A stretch of 18,156 bases of DNA from Paracoccaceae bacterium (lineage in GTDB: Bacteria; Pseudomonadota; Alphaproteobacteria; Rhodobacterales; Rhodobacteraceae), in contig JAFIEC010000389.1 of assembly GCA_020832725.1 (NCBI GenBank), positions 1 to 18,156 of the forward strand. The letters are read 5' to 3'. The position numbers were made by a program, and so were the translations under genes. Below the pieces are notes generated by a model. It saw nothing but the letters and a program-made list of their open reading frames with translations, searched no databases and had not been told where the DNA came from. Positions 7,659 to 14,448 of this stretch are shown piece by piece. The first letter of the stretch is position 1; every line of letters starts with the position of its first letter.

Positions 7659-8426
7659 TCAGGCTCCGCCCACCAACTTTCCGGCTGCCGCCATCGCATG
7701 GATCGTTTCGTGTCTTGGCGTGGGAGAGGGGGGCCAGGCCTTGCCGCTGTGGGAGAGCCCAAGTCCGAGCGCGGCTTCGGCAAGCTTGTAGGTCAGGGGG
7801 CCCGGATTGATCACGGGCACCGGGAGGCGGCTTGCCAGATAGGCATGGGCCTGATGCATGGTCGTCGAACCCAGCAGGATCACATCGGCACCATCGTGCT
7901 CGATGCAGCCGAGTGCCACCGCCTCGAGGGCGGGAAAGATCTCGTCTTCCTTGCCGGCCAGCAGCGCCTGGTTATCGGGTGTTGCATCTATCCAGCGAAT
8001 TGAGGCGCAACTGGACTGCAGGCCAAGGTCGGTCAGTGTGCGCATGTAGAGATGTCGCCAGTGCGGCCACATAGCGATGATCGAGAAGCGGTTGCCGAAC
8101 ATCAGTGCTGTCAGCACGGATGCCCGGCCCGGACCGATGACCGGAATGCTGAGTTCCGAGCGCAGCGCCGCCACGCCGGAATCGCTCATCGTGTCGATGC
8201 AGATCGCATCAAAGCCCCGCCTCTGGGCATCGAGGCCGGCCTCCAGGACCCCGAATTCCGCCAGCGCCATATCGGACGCGCTGACATAGTTCTTCGGTGC
8301 AACCTTGACCGGTTCGAACTCGAAGAGGATGTCGGGGCCGAGTGTGACTGCGGAAAGTTGCTCGCGGCGCTGCGCAAGGTTCTCTGCGCTCATTGGAAAA
8401 GGCACAATCACCAGCACCCGCTTCAT
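7659..8426 (-). CDS. Asp/Glu/hydantoin racemase-superfamily protein lacking both canonical cysteines
   Basis: A 255-residue cytoplasmic protein with the two-domain fold of the Asp/Glu/hydantoin racemase superfamily. Seen: VLVIVPFPM at the N-terminus, DAICIDTMSDSGVAALRS (residues 73-90), IPVIGPGRAS (94-103), ADVILLGSTTM (180-190) and LPVPVINPG (201-209), the two pseudo-symmetric halves of the family. Known racemases use one Cys in each half. Aligning the motifs by eye puts T79 and S187 at those positions; C76 lies three residues before the first. It may therefore use other chemistry (isomerase, lyase or hydrolase) or a shifted nucleophile. Start at 8426 is preceded by aaggggg; the longer in-frame start at 8495 lacks this and would run through the divergent promoter. 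It is divergent from the MmgE/PrpD gene and probably leads the operon with the flavoprotein. Confidence 0.85.
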   Translation of the reverse strand: MKRVLVIVPFPMSAENLAQRREQLSAVTLGPDILFEFEPVKVAPKNYVSASDMALAEFGVLEAGLDAQRRGFDAICIDTMSDSGVAALRSELSIPVIGPGRASVLTALMFGNRFSIIAMWPHWRHLYMRTLTDLGLQSSCASIRWIDATPDNQALLAGKEDEIFPALEAVALGCIEHDGADVILLGSTTMHQAHAYLASRLPVPVINPGPLTYKLAEAALGLGLSHSGKAWPPSPTPRHETIHAMAAAGKLVGGA

Positions 8427-8515
8427 CGTCAGACCCCCTTGTGTCGCCTCACTGTTGTGACCCGATCGCATCAAGAGCATGATGCCGCGCAACAAGGCAA
8501 GAGCGGAGAAGGCGG
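8427..8515. promoter_or_regulatory. Divergent promoter region with a candidate operator
   Basis: These 89 bp separate the divergent racemase-fold and MmgE/PrpD genes and must hold both promoters if each is driven locally. A perfect inverted repeat, gcatca at 8468-8473 and tgatgc at 8480-8485 with a 6-bp spacer, has the 12-bp half-site spacing expected of a dimeric regulator's operator. No regulator gene is in the window, and I cannot fix -35/-10 boxes. Confidence 0.4.
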
Positions 8516-10741
8516 ATGGACTATCTGGATGAATTGGCCGATTTCGTGGCCGGCTTTCCCGGCGATGCGCTTCCCGAAGAGGCTATGGAGCGCACGGCGC
8601 TGATCCTCGCCGATTGCATCGGGGCGATTGCGGGTGGAATGTCCGAGCCGGAGATGCAAGCCCTCGTGGCGCGCCCGGGACTCGCATCGGGAGGGCCTGC
8701 GGCAATCATCGGGACCGCACGGCATGCGCAGCCCGCACAGGCCGCGCTCCTGAACGGAACTGCCGGGACGGTGCTCGAGATGGACGAAGGCAACCAGTTC
8801 GCCCGCGGCCATCCCGGCATGCACACCGTTCCCGCAGTACTTGCCTTTGCATCGGGGCTGGATCTGTCGGGGCGCGACCTTCTCACGGCCATCGCGCTGG
8901 GCTACGAGGTCGGGGCGCGCGTCGGGATCGCCAGCCGCCTTCGGCCCTCCCTGCATCCGCATGGCACATGGGGCGCGGTATGCTCGGCGGTCGCGGTGGC
9001 CCGGCTTGCCGGCCGCGACGCCGCCGGAATCCGGCATGCGATCAACATGGCGGCAAGCTTCGCGCTGGCCAACAGTCGCCGCACGATGCTGGAGGGGGGC
9101 ACCGTGAGAAACGCCTTTGCCGGCATCTCGGGGCAGATGGGGCTCCTCGTGCATGATCTTTCCGAGGCTGGCTTCGAGGCCGACAGAGACGGCCTAGGCG
9201 AAGTCTTCGGCAAGGCGCTTTCGGAGACATTCGATCGCCAGCAGATGACAGAGGCCCTCGGCGCGCGTTGGGAGGTCAGCAGGAACTATTTCAAGCTTCA
9301 TGCCTGTTGTCGTTACAATCATGCTGCCCTCGATGCTCTGGCAGAGATCGTCGAACGGGAGGGCGCTCTCGACGCCGAGGCGGTCGCAGAGGTCGAGGTC
9401 GAGACCTACAACCTCGCCGTGGAGCTTGCCGATCCGGCACCGCGCAACATGCTGGCCGCGCGCTTTTCGGTGCCGTTTGCAATTGCCACGACCATCGTGA
9501 CAGGGCGGACCGATATCACCAGCTTCACCGCCGATCGACTGTCGGACCCGGCCACAAGGGCTCTGGCTGGCCGGGTGCGGCTGCGCGAGGACGAGTCGAT
9601 GTCGGCCCAGTTGCCCGACCGGCGCCCCGCGCGTGTCACCGTGACGCTGCATGACGGTCGCAGGATCAGTGCGGCGACGCAGACCAATAGAGGGGATTGG
9701 GCAGACCCGTATCCCGCACAGGATTTGCGGGCCAAGTTTCTCTCGCTTGCGACGCGTTGCTGGCCGGAGGCGGTGGCGGCGCAGCTCTGGGAGCGCACGA
9801 TCGGGCTGCCCGAACAGACATCGGTGCGCGACTGGATGTCAGGCCTTTCTGCGCCGGGGTACGCCGCGCGGTGGAGCCCCCCGCGCCCTTCGGGGGGCGG
9901 CGGTTGCCGTGGCTCAGCCCATCATCGAGGGCAGCCAGAGGACAAGATCCGGCAGCGCGATCAGCAGCCCGATTGTCGCGGCATCGGCGATGAAGAACGG
10001 GGCAACGCCGCGATAGACATCCTGCAACGGAATGTCGGGACGAGCGCCGTTCACAACGAAACAGTTCAGCCCGATCGGTGGCGTTACCAGGCAAAGCTCC
10101 GCCATCTTGACCACGATGATCCCGAACCAGATCGGATCGTAGCCGAGCGCCATAACTGCCGGAAAGACCACCGGCAAGGTCAGGATGAGCAATCCGATCG
10201 CATCGACGAAGGCGCCCAGGATGAAATAGCCTGCCAGGATCGCAAGCAGGATGTAGATCCGCGGGACATCGAGGCTGACGATGTAGCTGGCGACGGCGTC
10301 GGGAATCCCGGCAAAGCCGAGGAAGCGCACGAACAGCATCACTCCCCAGATCAGGGCAAAAATCATCACCGTGAGCTTCGCCGTCTCCAGGATCGCGCGA
10401 GACAGCCCGTCCCAGCGCATCCCGTTCAGCAGTGCGAAGACGAAGACGACCAGTGCCCCGACAGCCCCGCCCTCGGTGGGTGTGGCCCAGCCGAAATAGA
10501 TCGCGCTGAAAATGATGAAGACGACCGCAAGCACCGGAAAGGTACCGGGCAGCGCCCGGAAGCGCTCTCCCCAAGTGTAGCGTGTGGTGATCGCAGGGCC
10601 CAGTTCGGGGCGTCGCATGCACATCACGACAATCAGGACGGCATAGAGCACTGCCGAAAGGAGCCCGGGAATCAGCCCCGCCAGCAACAGACGGCCCACG
10701 GATTCCTCGACGATGATCGCATAGATCACAAGCAGCGCTGA
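8516..10741 (+). CDS. MmgE/PrpD-family protein with an open-ended antisense extension
   Basis: MmgE/PrpD family, which includes 2-methylcitrate dehydratase and cis-aconitate decarboxylase. Start at 8516 has a good ribosome site (ggagaa). The recognisable protein covers residues 1 to about 447 (to about 9856), close to the usual family length of 440-480. Seen: LADCIGAIAGG (31-41), LEMDEGNQFARGHPG (87-101, with D90 and H99 in the expected acidic/His region), HGTWGA (149-154), YFKLHACCRYNHAALDA (258-274) and a normal C-terminal helix LWERTIGLPEQTSVRDWMSGL. No stop follows: the frame passes through a GC-rich hairpin and continues about 290 codons antisense to dctM, ending at 10741. The extension is Arg/Asp/His-rich and looks like shadow sequence. 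The other two + frames also stop only inside dctM (9993 and 10014). A one-base change at codon 449 (tac) or 453 (tgg) would create a stop. Whether the long protein is made is unknown. Confidence 0.8.
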   Translation: MDYLDELADFVAGFPGDALPEEAMERTALILADCIGAIAGGMSEPEMQALVARPGLASGGPAAIIGTARHAQPAQAALLNGTAGTVLEMDEGNQFARGHPGMHTVPAVLAFASGLDLSGRDLLTAIALGYEVGARVGIASRLRPSLHPHGTWGAVCSAVAVARLAGRDAAGIRHAINMAASFALANSRRTMLEGGTVRNAFAGISGQMGLLVHDLSEAGFEADRDGLGEVFGKALSETFDRQQMTEALGARWEVSRNYFKLHACCRYNHAALDALAEIVEREGALDAEAVAEVEVETYNLAVELADPAPRNMLAARFSVPFAIATTIVTGRTDITSFTADRLSDPATRALAGRVRLREDESMSAQLPDRRPARVTVTLHDGRRISAATQTNRGDWADPYPAQDLRAKFLSLATRCWPEAVAAQLWERTIGLPEQTSVRDWMSGLSAPGYAARWSPPRPSGGGGCRGSAHHRGQPEDKIRQRDQQPDCRGIGDEERGNAAIDILQRNVGTSAVHNETVQPDRWRYQAKLRHLDHDDPEPDRIVAERHNCRKDHRQGQDEQSDRIDEGAQDEIACQDRKQDVDPRDIEADDVAGDGVGNPGKAEEAHEQHHSPDQGKNHHRELRRLQDRARQPVPAHPVQQCEDEDDQCPDSPALGGCGPAEIDRAENDEDDRKHRKGTGQRPEALSPSVACGDRRAQFGASHAHHDNQDGIEHCRKEPGNQPRQQQTAHGFLDDDRIDHKQR
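9876..9898. terminator. GC-rich hairpin between convergent genes
   Basis: A perfect 8-bp stem (gccccccg at 9876-9883 pairs with cggggggc at 9891-9898) with a 7-base loop lies just past the expected end of the MmgE/PrpD gene and 16 bp from the dctM stop. Its position suggests a bidirectional terminator, but neither side has a T-run, so intrinsic termination is uncertain. Confidence 0.5.
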
Positions 10742-11221
10742 GGGCGGGATCAGCGTGGCCAGCGTGCCCGCCGCAGCGATCACCCCCGCGGCAAGGCGTC
10801 GATCATAGCCGTTGGCGAGCATCTCGGGAATGGCGACCCGGGAAAACACCGCCGCCGTTGCCGTCGATGCGCCGGATACCGCAGCAAAGCCCGCCGACGA
10901 AAAGACGCTGGCGACGGCCAGCCCGCCGGGCATCCAGCCCACCCAGAGCCGCGTCGCCCTGAAGAGGCTCTTGGTGAAACCGGCGTAAAAGGCGAGGAAC
11001 CCGATCAGAATGAAGATCGGCAGCACCGAGAGTGAATAGCTCACGGTGTTGGCGTGGGGTATGGTACCCGCAAGGCGAATGGCCGGCTCGTAGCCGAGAA
11101 TCGCGATAAGTCCCATCAGTCCGACCCCGGCGGCAGCCAGATAGACCCGCACGCCCAGAACGACGAGCACGATGAGCAGGGCGCAGAAGATTATTCCTGT
11201 CTGAAGCACATCACCCGTCAC
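9914..11221 (-). CDS. dctM: TRAP transporter large permease (DctM)
   Basis: A 435-residue inner-membrane protein with about 12 hydrophobic helices. It is the ion-coupled transport subunit of a tripartite ATP-independent periplasmic (TRAP) system. Seen: the scoop-loop-like stretch SSAGFAAVSGASTATAAV (about residues 109-126), IPPSALLVIYAI (about 158-169), a second-half repeat GAFVDAIGLLILTLPVVFPA, and VTPPIGLNCFVVNG near the C-terminus, all landmarks of the family. The start is GTG at 11221, overlapping the DctQ stop by 4 bp (GTGA) with GGAG about ten bases upstream, so translation is coupled to dctQ. It is convergent with the MmgE/PrpD gene. Substrates of this family are mostly carboxylates; the exact one is not readable. 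Confidence 0.95.
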   Translation of the reverse strand: MTGDVLQTGIIFCALLIVLVVLGVRVYLAAAGVGLMGLIAILGYEPAIRLAGTIPHANTVSYSLSVLPIFILIGFLAFYAGFTKSLFRATRLWVGWMPGGLAVASVFSSAGFAAVSGASTATAAVFSRVAIPEMLANGYDRRLAAGVIAAAGTLATLIPPSALLVIYAIIVEESVGRLLLAGLIPGLLSAVLYAVLIVVMCMRRPELGPAITTRYTWGERFRALPGTFPVLAVVFIIFSAIYFGWATPTEGGAVGALVVFVFALLNGMRWDGLSRAILETAKLTVMIFALIWGVMLFVRFLGFAGIPDAVASYIVSLDVPRIYILLAILAGYFILGAFVDAIGLLILTLPVVFPAVMALGYDPIWFGIIVVKMAELCLVTPPIGLNCFVVNGARPDIPLQDVYRGVAPFFIADAATIGLLIALPDLVLWLPSMMG

Positions 11222-11808
11222 GAGCGGTTCTCCGTTTCCGAAATGGCGACCTCGCCTGCTGCCAGTTCCGCCGTGTTCACGGGAAGCGGCACGGCAATCG
11301 GCTCAGCGTTGCGATAAATCGACAGTCGAAGAAAGCCCCACACCTGCACCAGCAGGCGGATGAGCAGCAGCCCGAGGGCGAGGACGACGAGCAGGCGGGT
11401 CGGCCAGGTTGGCAGCCCGATGCTCATTGTGCTGTCACCGATGCGGTAGGCGCGCGTGAAATGCTGCCATGCGCCGGGGATCAGCAAGGAGACGATAAGG
11501 GTCGCGAACAGGGTGTTGAACAGCTCCACCCGCCAGACCGCCGCACGCGGCAGGGCCTGCAGGAGCAGTTCCATCCGGATATGCCCGCCCGTGCGCTGGG
11601 TGTAGGCAAGACCGAGAAAGGCGAAAAAGGCCGTTCCCTGCTCGACGACATCCAGATAGCCCATGACCGATGTGCCCAGAAGATTGCGGGCAACGACCTG
11701 TGCAATACCCAAAACCGCAAGCGCAAGAATGAAGACGCCACCGAGCAGGTTCAGCGGCGTCTCCACGCTTGCAAGTGCGCGATCGGTCCGTCTGAGGAGA
11801 CCGCTCAC
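11218..11808 (-). CDS. dctQ: TRAP transporter small permease (DctQ)
   Basis: A 196-residue membrane protein with four helices. It is the small subunit that pairs with DctM and helps dock the loaded binding protein. Seen: a first helix LGGVFILALAVLGIAQVVARNLLG, the conserved region around SVMGYLDVVEQGTAFFAFLGLAYTQRTGGHI with its Gly-His-Ile sequence, and a terminal helix LLVVLALGLLLIRLLVQ. The start is taken as GTG at 11808. It lies ten bases after the dctP stop, and the GAGG overlapping that stop serves as ribosome site. The longer in-frame start at 12024 would add 72 Arg/Ser-rich residues inside dctP and is rejected. It lies between dctP and dctM in one operon. Confidence 0.92.
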   Translation of the reverse strand: MSGLLRRTDRALASVETPLNLLGGVFILALAVLGIAQVVARNLLGTSVMGYLDVVEQGTAFFAFLGLAYTQRTGGHIRMELLLQALPRAAVWRVELFNTLFATLIVSLLIPGAWQHFTRAYRIGDSTMSIGLPTWPTRLLVVLALGLLLIRLLVQVWGFLRLSIYRNAEPIAVPLPVNTAELAAGEVAISETENRS

Positions 11809-11818
11809 GCAGCCGTCC

Positions 11819-12874
11819 TCAGCTTCCGCCGCGCGCGGCGGTGGTGAGCACGAGGTCGAGCAGCTCCCGCCCGGGGCGCCCCGCAGCCTCGTTCTCGTCA
11901 GCCCACGCGTCCCAGATCGGCTCTGCCGCTGCGGCACGGAAGGCATCCATCTCCTCGTCGGTGAAGGTGACCCGCTCCATGCTTGCCTCGAACAGCTCGA
12001 GCGCCTCGACTGTGCCCGCCTCATTGGCTTCGATCAGTGCTTCATAACCGATTGCCTTCGCCTCCATCAGCAGCTCCTGGTACTGAGCGGGCAGGGCATC
12101 GAACGCCGGCTTGCTGATGACGGTGGGGCAGTTCAGGGTGCCGGGGCTCATGTCCGCCGTGAACCATGTGCTCACCTCGTGCAGGCGGAACGCGAGCGAG
12201 GATGACAGCGGGAACATGGTCGCGTCGATCACGCCCCCCATGGAGGTGTAGAGGTCGGTGGGCGGCACTGGCGTCGGGGTCGCGCCGATCTCGCTCATGG
12301 CGCGGCCAAGCCCGCCAAGGGCACGTACCCGCTTGCCGCGGAAATCCTCGAGGCTGCGGGGCGCTTCGCCGGCGCCGATGAGCTCGTATTGCGGGATGAT
12401 CGCTGACATATAGAGCATCGCGTTCCACTGCGCGAACTCCTGCGCCACTTGCGGATGCGCAAAGACCGCCTCGTGCACGGCCATCGTCGTCTCGAGATCC
12501 GGAAGCGGCAGGAAGGGCAGGTCGAGCACCATCACGCTGGGGTGCTTGGCCGGATGATAAGAGGAACAGAACATCGCCATGGGAAAGGCGCCAAGCTCGA
12601 TCCCGTCGAGATTCTCGCGCGGGTTCGACAGCTGACCGCCGTAGACGATATTGATGGTGAAGTTGCCGCCCGTGCGTTCCGCGACATGCGCTGCGACCGC
12701 CTCAATCCCTTCGGTGAAGGGGCGCCGCGTCCCCCAGGCCGAAAAGCGCCACGTCACCTGCGGCCCCTCCACCTGAGCGCCCTGTGCGTGCAGTTGGGTC
12801 GGCGTGCCTGACATCAGTCCGAGCGCGAGCGCGGTAGCGGTCACGGCCGTGATCTTCCTCGAAAATTGCATCAT
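11819..12874 (-). CDS. dctP: TRAP transporter periplasmic solute-binding protein (DctP)
   Basis: A 351-residue secreted binding protein. Seen: a signal peptide (residues 1-30, Lys/Arg then a hydrophobic core, likely cut after LHA), the entry strand VTWRFSAWGTRRPF, GGQLSNPRENLDGIELGAF (the family's ligand-cleft region), and FRGKRVRALGGLGRAM (about 177-192), where TRAP binding proteins carry the conserved arginine that clamps a carboxylate. This supports an organic acid as ligand. Two ATGs stand in tandem at 12874 and 12871; agggag lies just upstream. It is the first gene of the dctP-dctQ-dctM operon, divergent from the NTF2-like gene across a 432-bp intergenic region. Confidence 0.94.
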   Translation of the reverse strand: MMQFSRKITAVTATALALGLMSGTPTQLHAQGAQVEGPQVTWRFSAWGTRRPFTEGIEAVAAHVAERTGGNFTINIVYGGQLSNPRENLDGIELGAFPMAMFCSSYHPAKHPSVMVLDLPFLPLPDLETTMAVHEAVFAHPQVAQEFAQWNAMLYMSAIIPQYELIGAGEAPRSLEDFRGKRVRALGGLGRAMSEIGATPTPVPPTDLYTSMGGVIDATMFPLSSSLAFRLHEVSTWFTADMSPGTLNCPTVISKPAFDALPAQYQELLMEAKAIGYEALIEANEAGTVEALELFEASMERVTFTDEEMDAFRAAAAEPIWDAWADENEAAGRPGRELLDLVLTTAARGGS

Positions 12875-13306
12875 CGGTCTCCCTGGGTCATTGTTGTTTT
12901 CAGTTCATGTCGCGTAAGCGCGACCGCTCCGGCCCCGTCGGGGTTCGCAGGTCAATTCCAGCGATCGTGACGGCGGCAGAAGTTCTGGTGGATATGAGGC
13001 TGACGGGGCCGGGGGTATTCTCATGCGCACCCCTGGCAGCAGAATGTTCGGCCCGGGTCATGGTCGGCGCCGCGACGGCGACGAGAAGAGCTGTCCAGTG
13101 TGCCGCAAGCAGATCAACCTATCGCCACTCATCAAACCACACCCGTTTTTGTAGCATCCTTAATACATGTTATGGTACAAATCTGTTCTGTGTAAAGTTG
13201 TCATGTTCCTGTCCTGTCATCCTGGTTCGGGTATCGGTGCAGGACCGCGACCCGACGCAGCGCATGACCGAGGGTCGGCGTTCCGTAACGATCAGGAGGG
13301 TGAGAC
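12875..13306. promoter_or_regulatory. Long divergent intergenic region
   Basis: A 432-bp non-coding stretch between dctP (-) and the NTF2-like gene (+). It contains a perfect 6-bp inverted repeat near dctP (gtcgcg 12909-12914, cgcgac 12919-12924), a candidate operator or hairpin. There is also an AT-rich patch at about 13135-13205, strikingly lower in GC than its surroundings, suitable for promoters in both directions. On the - strand tttaca and cataac lie 16 bp apart there, a loose -35/-10 candidate for dctP, though far from its start. A 135-codon + frame (12907-13314) has no family match and is probably chance. Confidence 0.45.
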
Positions 13307-13708
13307 ATGAGTGATGCGACCGCAGACCGCCTTGCGAAGATGGTGGAGACATATTTCAGGGGTGTCGATACGCGCGACATGAAGCTCATTCTCTCGGTTC
13401 TGGGCGAGGATTGTCGTTTCACCGTCGAAAGCCACGGCGATACCGTGACCGGCCATGACGGGATCCGGGCGATGTTCGAGCATATCTGGGAAAGCCCGGG
13501 CAGCGTTCGTCACCACGATTTCGTGCATACGGTGGATCGGCGCGCAGGACGGATCGCCTCGCAGTTCCAGGTCACCTACGAGTTTGCTGACGGTCGAATC
13601 GTGCACAAGTCGAACTGCAACGTCTTTGCCCTGAATGGAGAGACCTTCGGGCGGGTGCAGGTCTACATGGCCGGGGACAACCGGTTGAAGATTCCTCCTG
13701 CCGGGTGA
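13307..13708 (+). CDS. NTF2/SnoaL-like small protein
   Basis: A 133-residue protein of the NTF2-like cone fold, a group that includes SnoaL cyclases, ketosteroid isomerase and many small hydrolases or non-catalytic binders. Seen: the opening helix ATADRLAKMVETYFRGVD, the strand LGEDCRFTVESHGD, GHDGIRAMFEHIW, HHDFVHTVDRRAGRIASQF and a closing beta stretch with FGRVQVYMAG, the usual helix-strand order and length. Strong ribosome site aggaggg at 13294-13300. It is divergent from the TRAP operon and so possibly co-regulated with it, suggesting a role in handling the imported compound (inference). The exact reaction cannot be assigned. Confidence 0.83.
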   Translation: MSDATADRLAKMVETYFRGVDTRDMKLILSVLGEDCRFTVESHGDTVTGHDGIRAMFEHIWESPGSVRHHDFVHTVDRRAGRIASQFQVTYEFADGRIVHKSNCNVFALNGETFGRVQVYMAGDNRLKIPPAG

Positions 13709-13820
13709 GCGTATCGGGCCATCTGGCCTGCCGGCCTCTCCGCAGGACGGCTGCCGAGCGAGAAGGTTCCCCCTGGTCTTCACCGCCCAAGCGCGCAGAT
13801 CACCACCAGCGACGTGGGCG
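13709..13820. other. Short non-coding 3' region
   Basis: Follows the NTF2-like gene. It contains a small ggcc-atct-ggcc hairpin near 13718 with no T-run. No gene seen; mobile-element debris begins immediately after. Confidence 0.4.
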
Positions 13821-14031
13821 ATGCGCCGATCGAAATACCTCGGCCGCGCCTTGTGGCGGCGATGGAGCGGATACCACCGCCGAAGCCGCCTCGAGCCGAA
13901 GATGCAATGTGTGAAACTGCAGGGCCGGAGGCTCATGGCACGGGCCTTCGAGCGCCAGTTTGTGGAGCTTCAGGTCTGCATCCCCGTGCTGAACGGGTCT
14001 GATTGGCTCGGCTTCCCGTCACAGAGGCCTT
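13821..14031 (+). pseudogene. C-terminal remnant of an IS5-family transposase
   Basis: The + frame reads ALWRRWSGYHRRSRLEPKMQ, then CVKLQGRRLMARAFERQ and FVELQVCIPVLNGSDWLG. This matches the last part of IS5-family DDE transposases, where WSGYHRRS carries the Y-(2)-R and the following E-(6)-K segment of the DDE signature; here the E is followed by PKMQCVK. The N-terminal two thirds of the protein are missing, and the frame then runs on into unrelated sequence. This is a truncated, dead copy. The match is from recalled family patterns. Confidence 0.7.
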
Positions 14032-14079
14032 GGGATAGCTCTGTCTGGAGAAAGGGGAATCTCGACAATCGCCCGATTT

Positions 14080-14292
14080 GGGCAGCAGAGTCTTTCACAT
14101 CCGCAAAAATCGCATCGGTCGGACCGTGCCGCTCCATCAGATTCTGGAATTTCAGGATCGTCGTCTCATCCGGGATCCGGTCATCGCCCAGTTCGATCCC
14201 GACGAACCGCAGCATCGCCTTGCTATTATGCAGTGTCTCCTCGGGCATCGCGCAGGCTGGGAAAAGCCGGCTGTTTCGATATCGGCAGCGCT
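14080..14292 (-). pseudogene. N-terminal-half fragment of another IS5-family transposase
   Basis: On the - strand the frame reads ACAMPEETLHNSKAMLRF, then VGIELGDDRIPDETTILKFQ and NLMERHGPTDAIFADVK. This is the hallmark of the IS5 group (the SDPAMEEALY...RIPDETTILNFRHLLE region). A stop lies upstream near 14298, and similarity is lost after about 14095, so the DDE catalytic part is gone. It has the opposite orientation to the adjacent C-terminal remnant and represents the other end of the protein, so the two could be different elements or one rearranged element. Confidence 0.75.
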
Positions 14293-14448
14293 CCTCGCAG
14301 GTGTCGCCTCAGTCTGCCAGATCATGCCGGTGACCGCTGGCCCTTCAGACCGACCATCTGGTGGGGGCACAGCAGCATCATTCCCTGAAACGCCATCGTC
14401 ATTTCCAGTGTGCCCTGGCATGAAAAGCCGATTTCATGTCCAGACATT
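14293..14448. other. Non-coding 3' flank of the fusion gene
   Basis: Downstream of the molybdopterin fusion gene. Only short frames, probably more transposase debris. No terminator with stem and T-run was found. Confidence 0.4.

Noticed and set aside
9666..10622. 318-codon - frame inside dctM
   Set aside because: Out-of-frame shadow of dctM with Arg/His-rich composition.
12907..13314. 135-codon + frame in the dctP/NTF2-like intergenic region
   Set aside because: No ribosome site or motif, and it overlaps the well-supported NTF2-like start.
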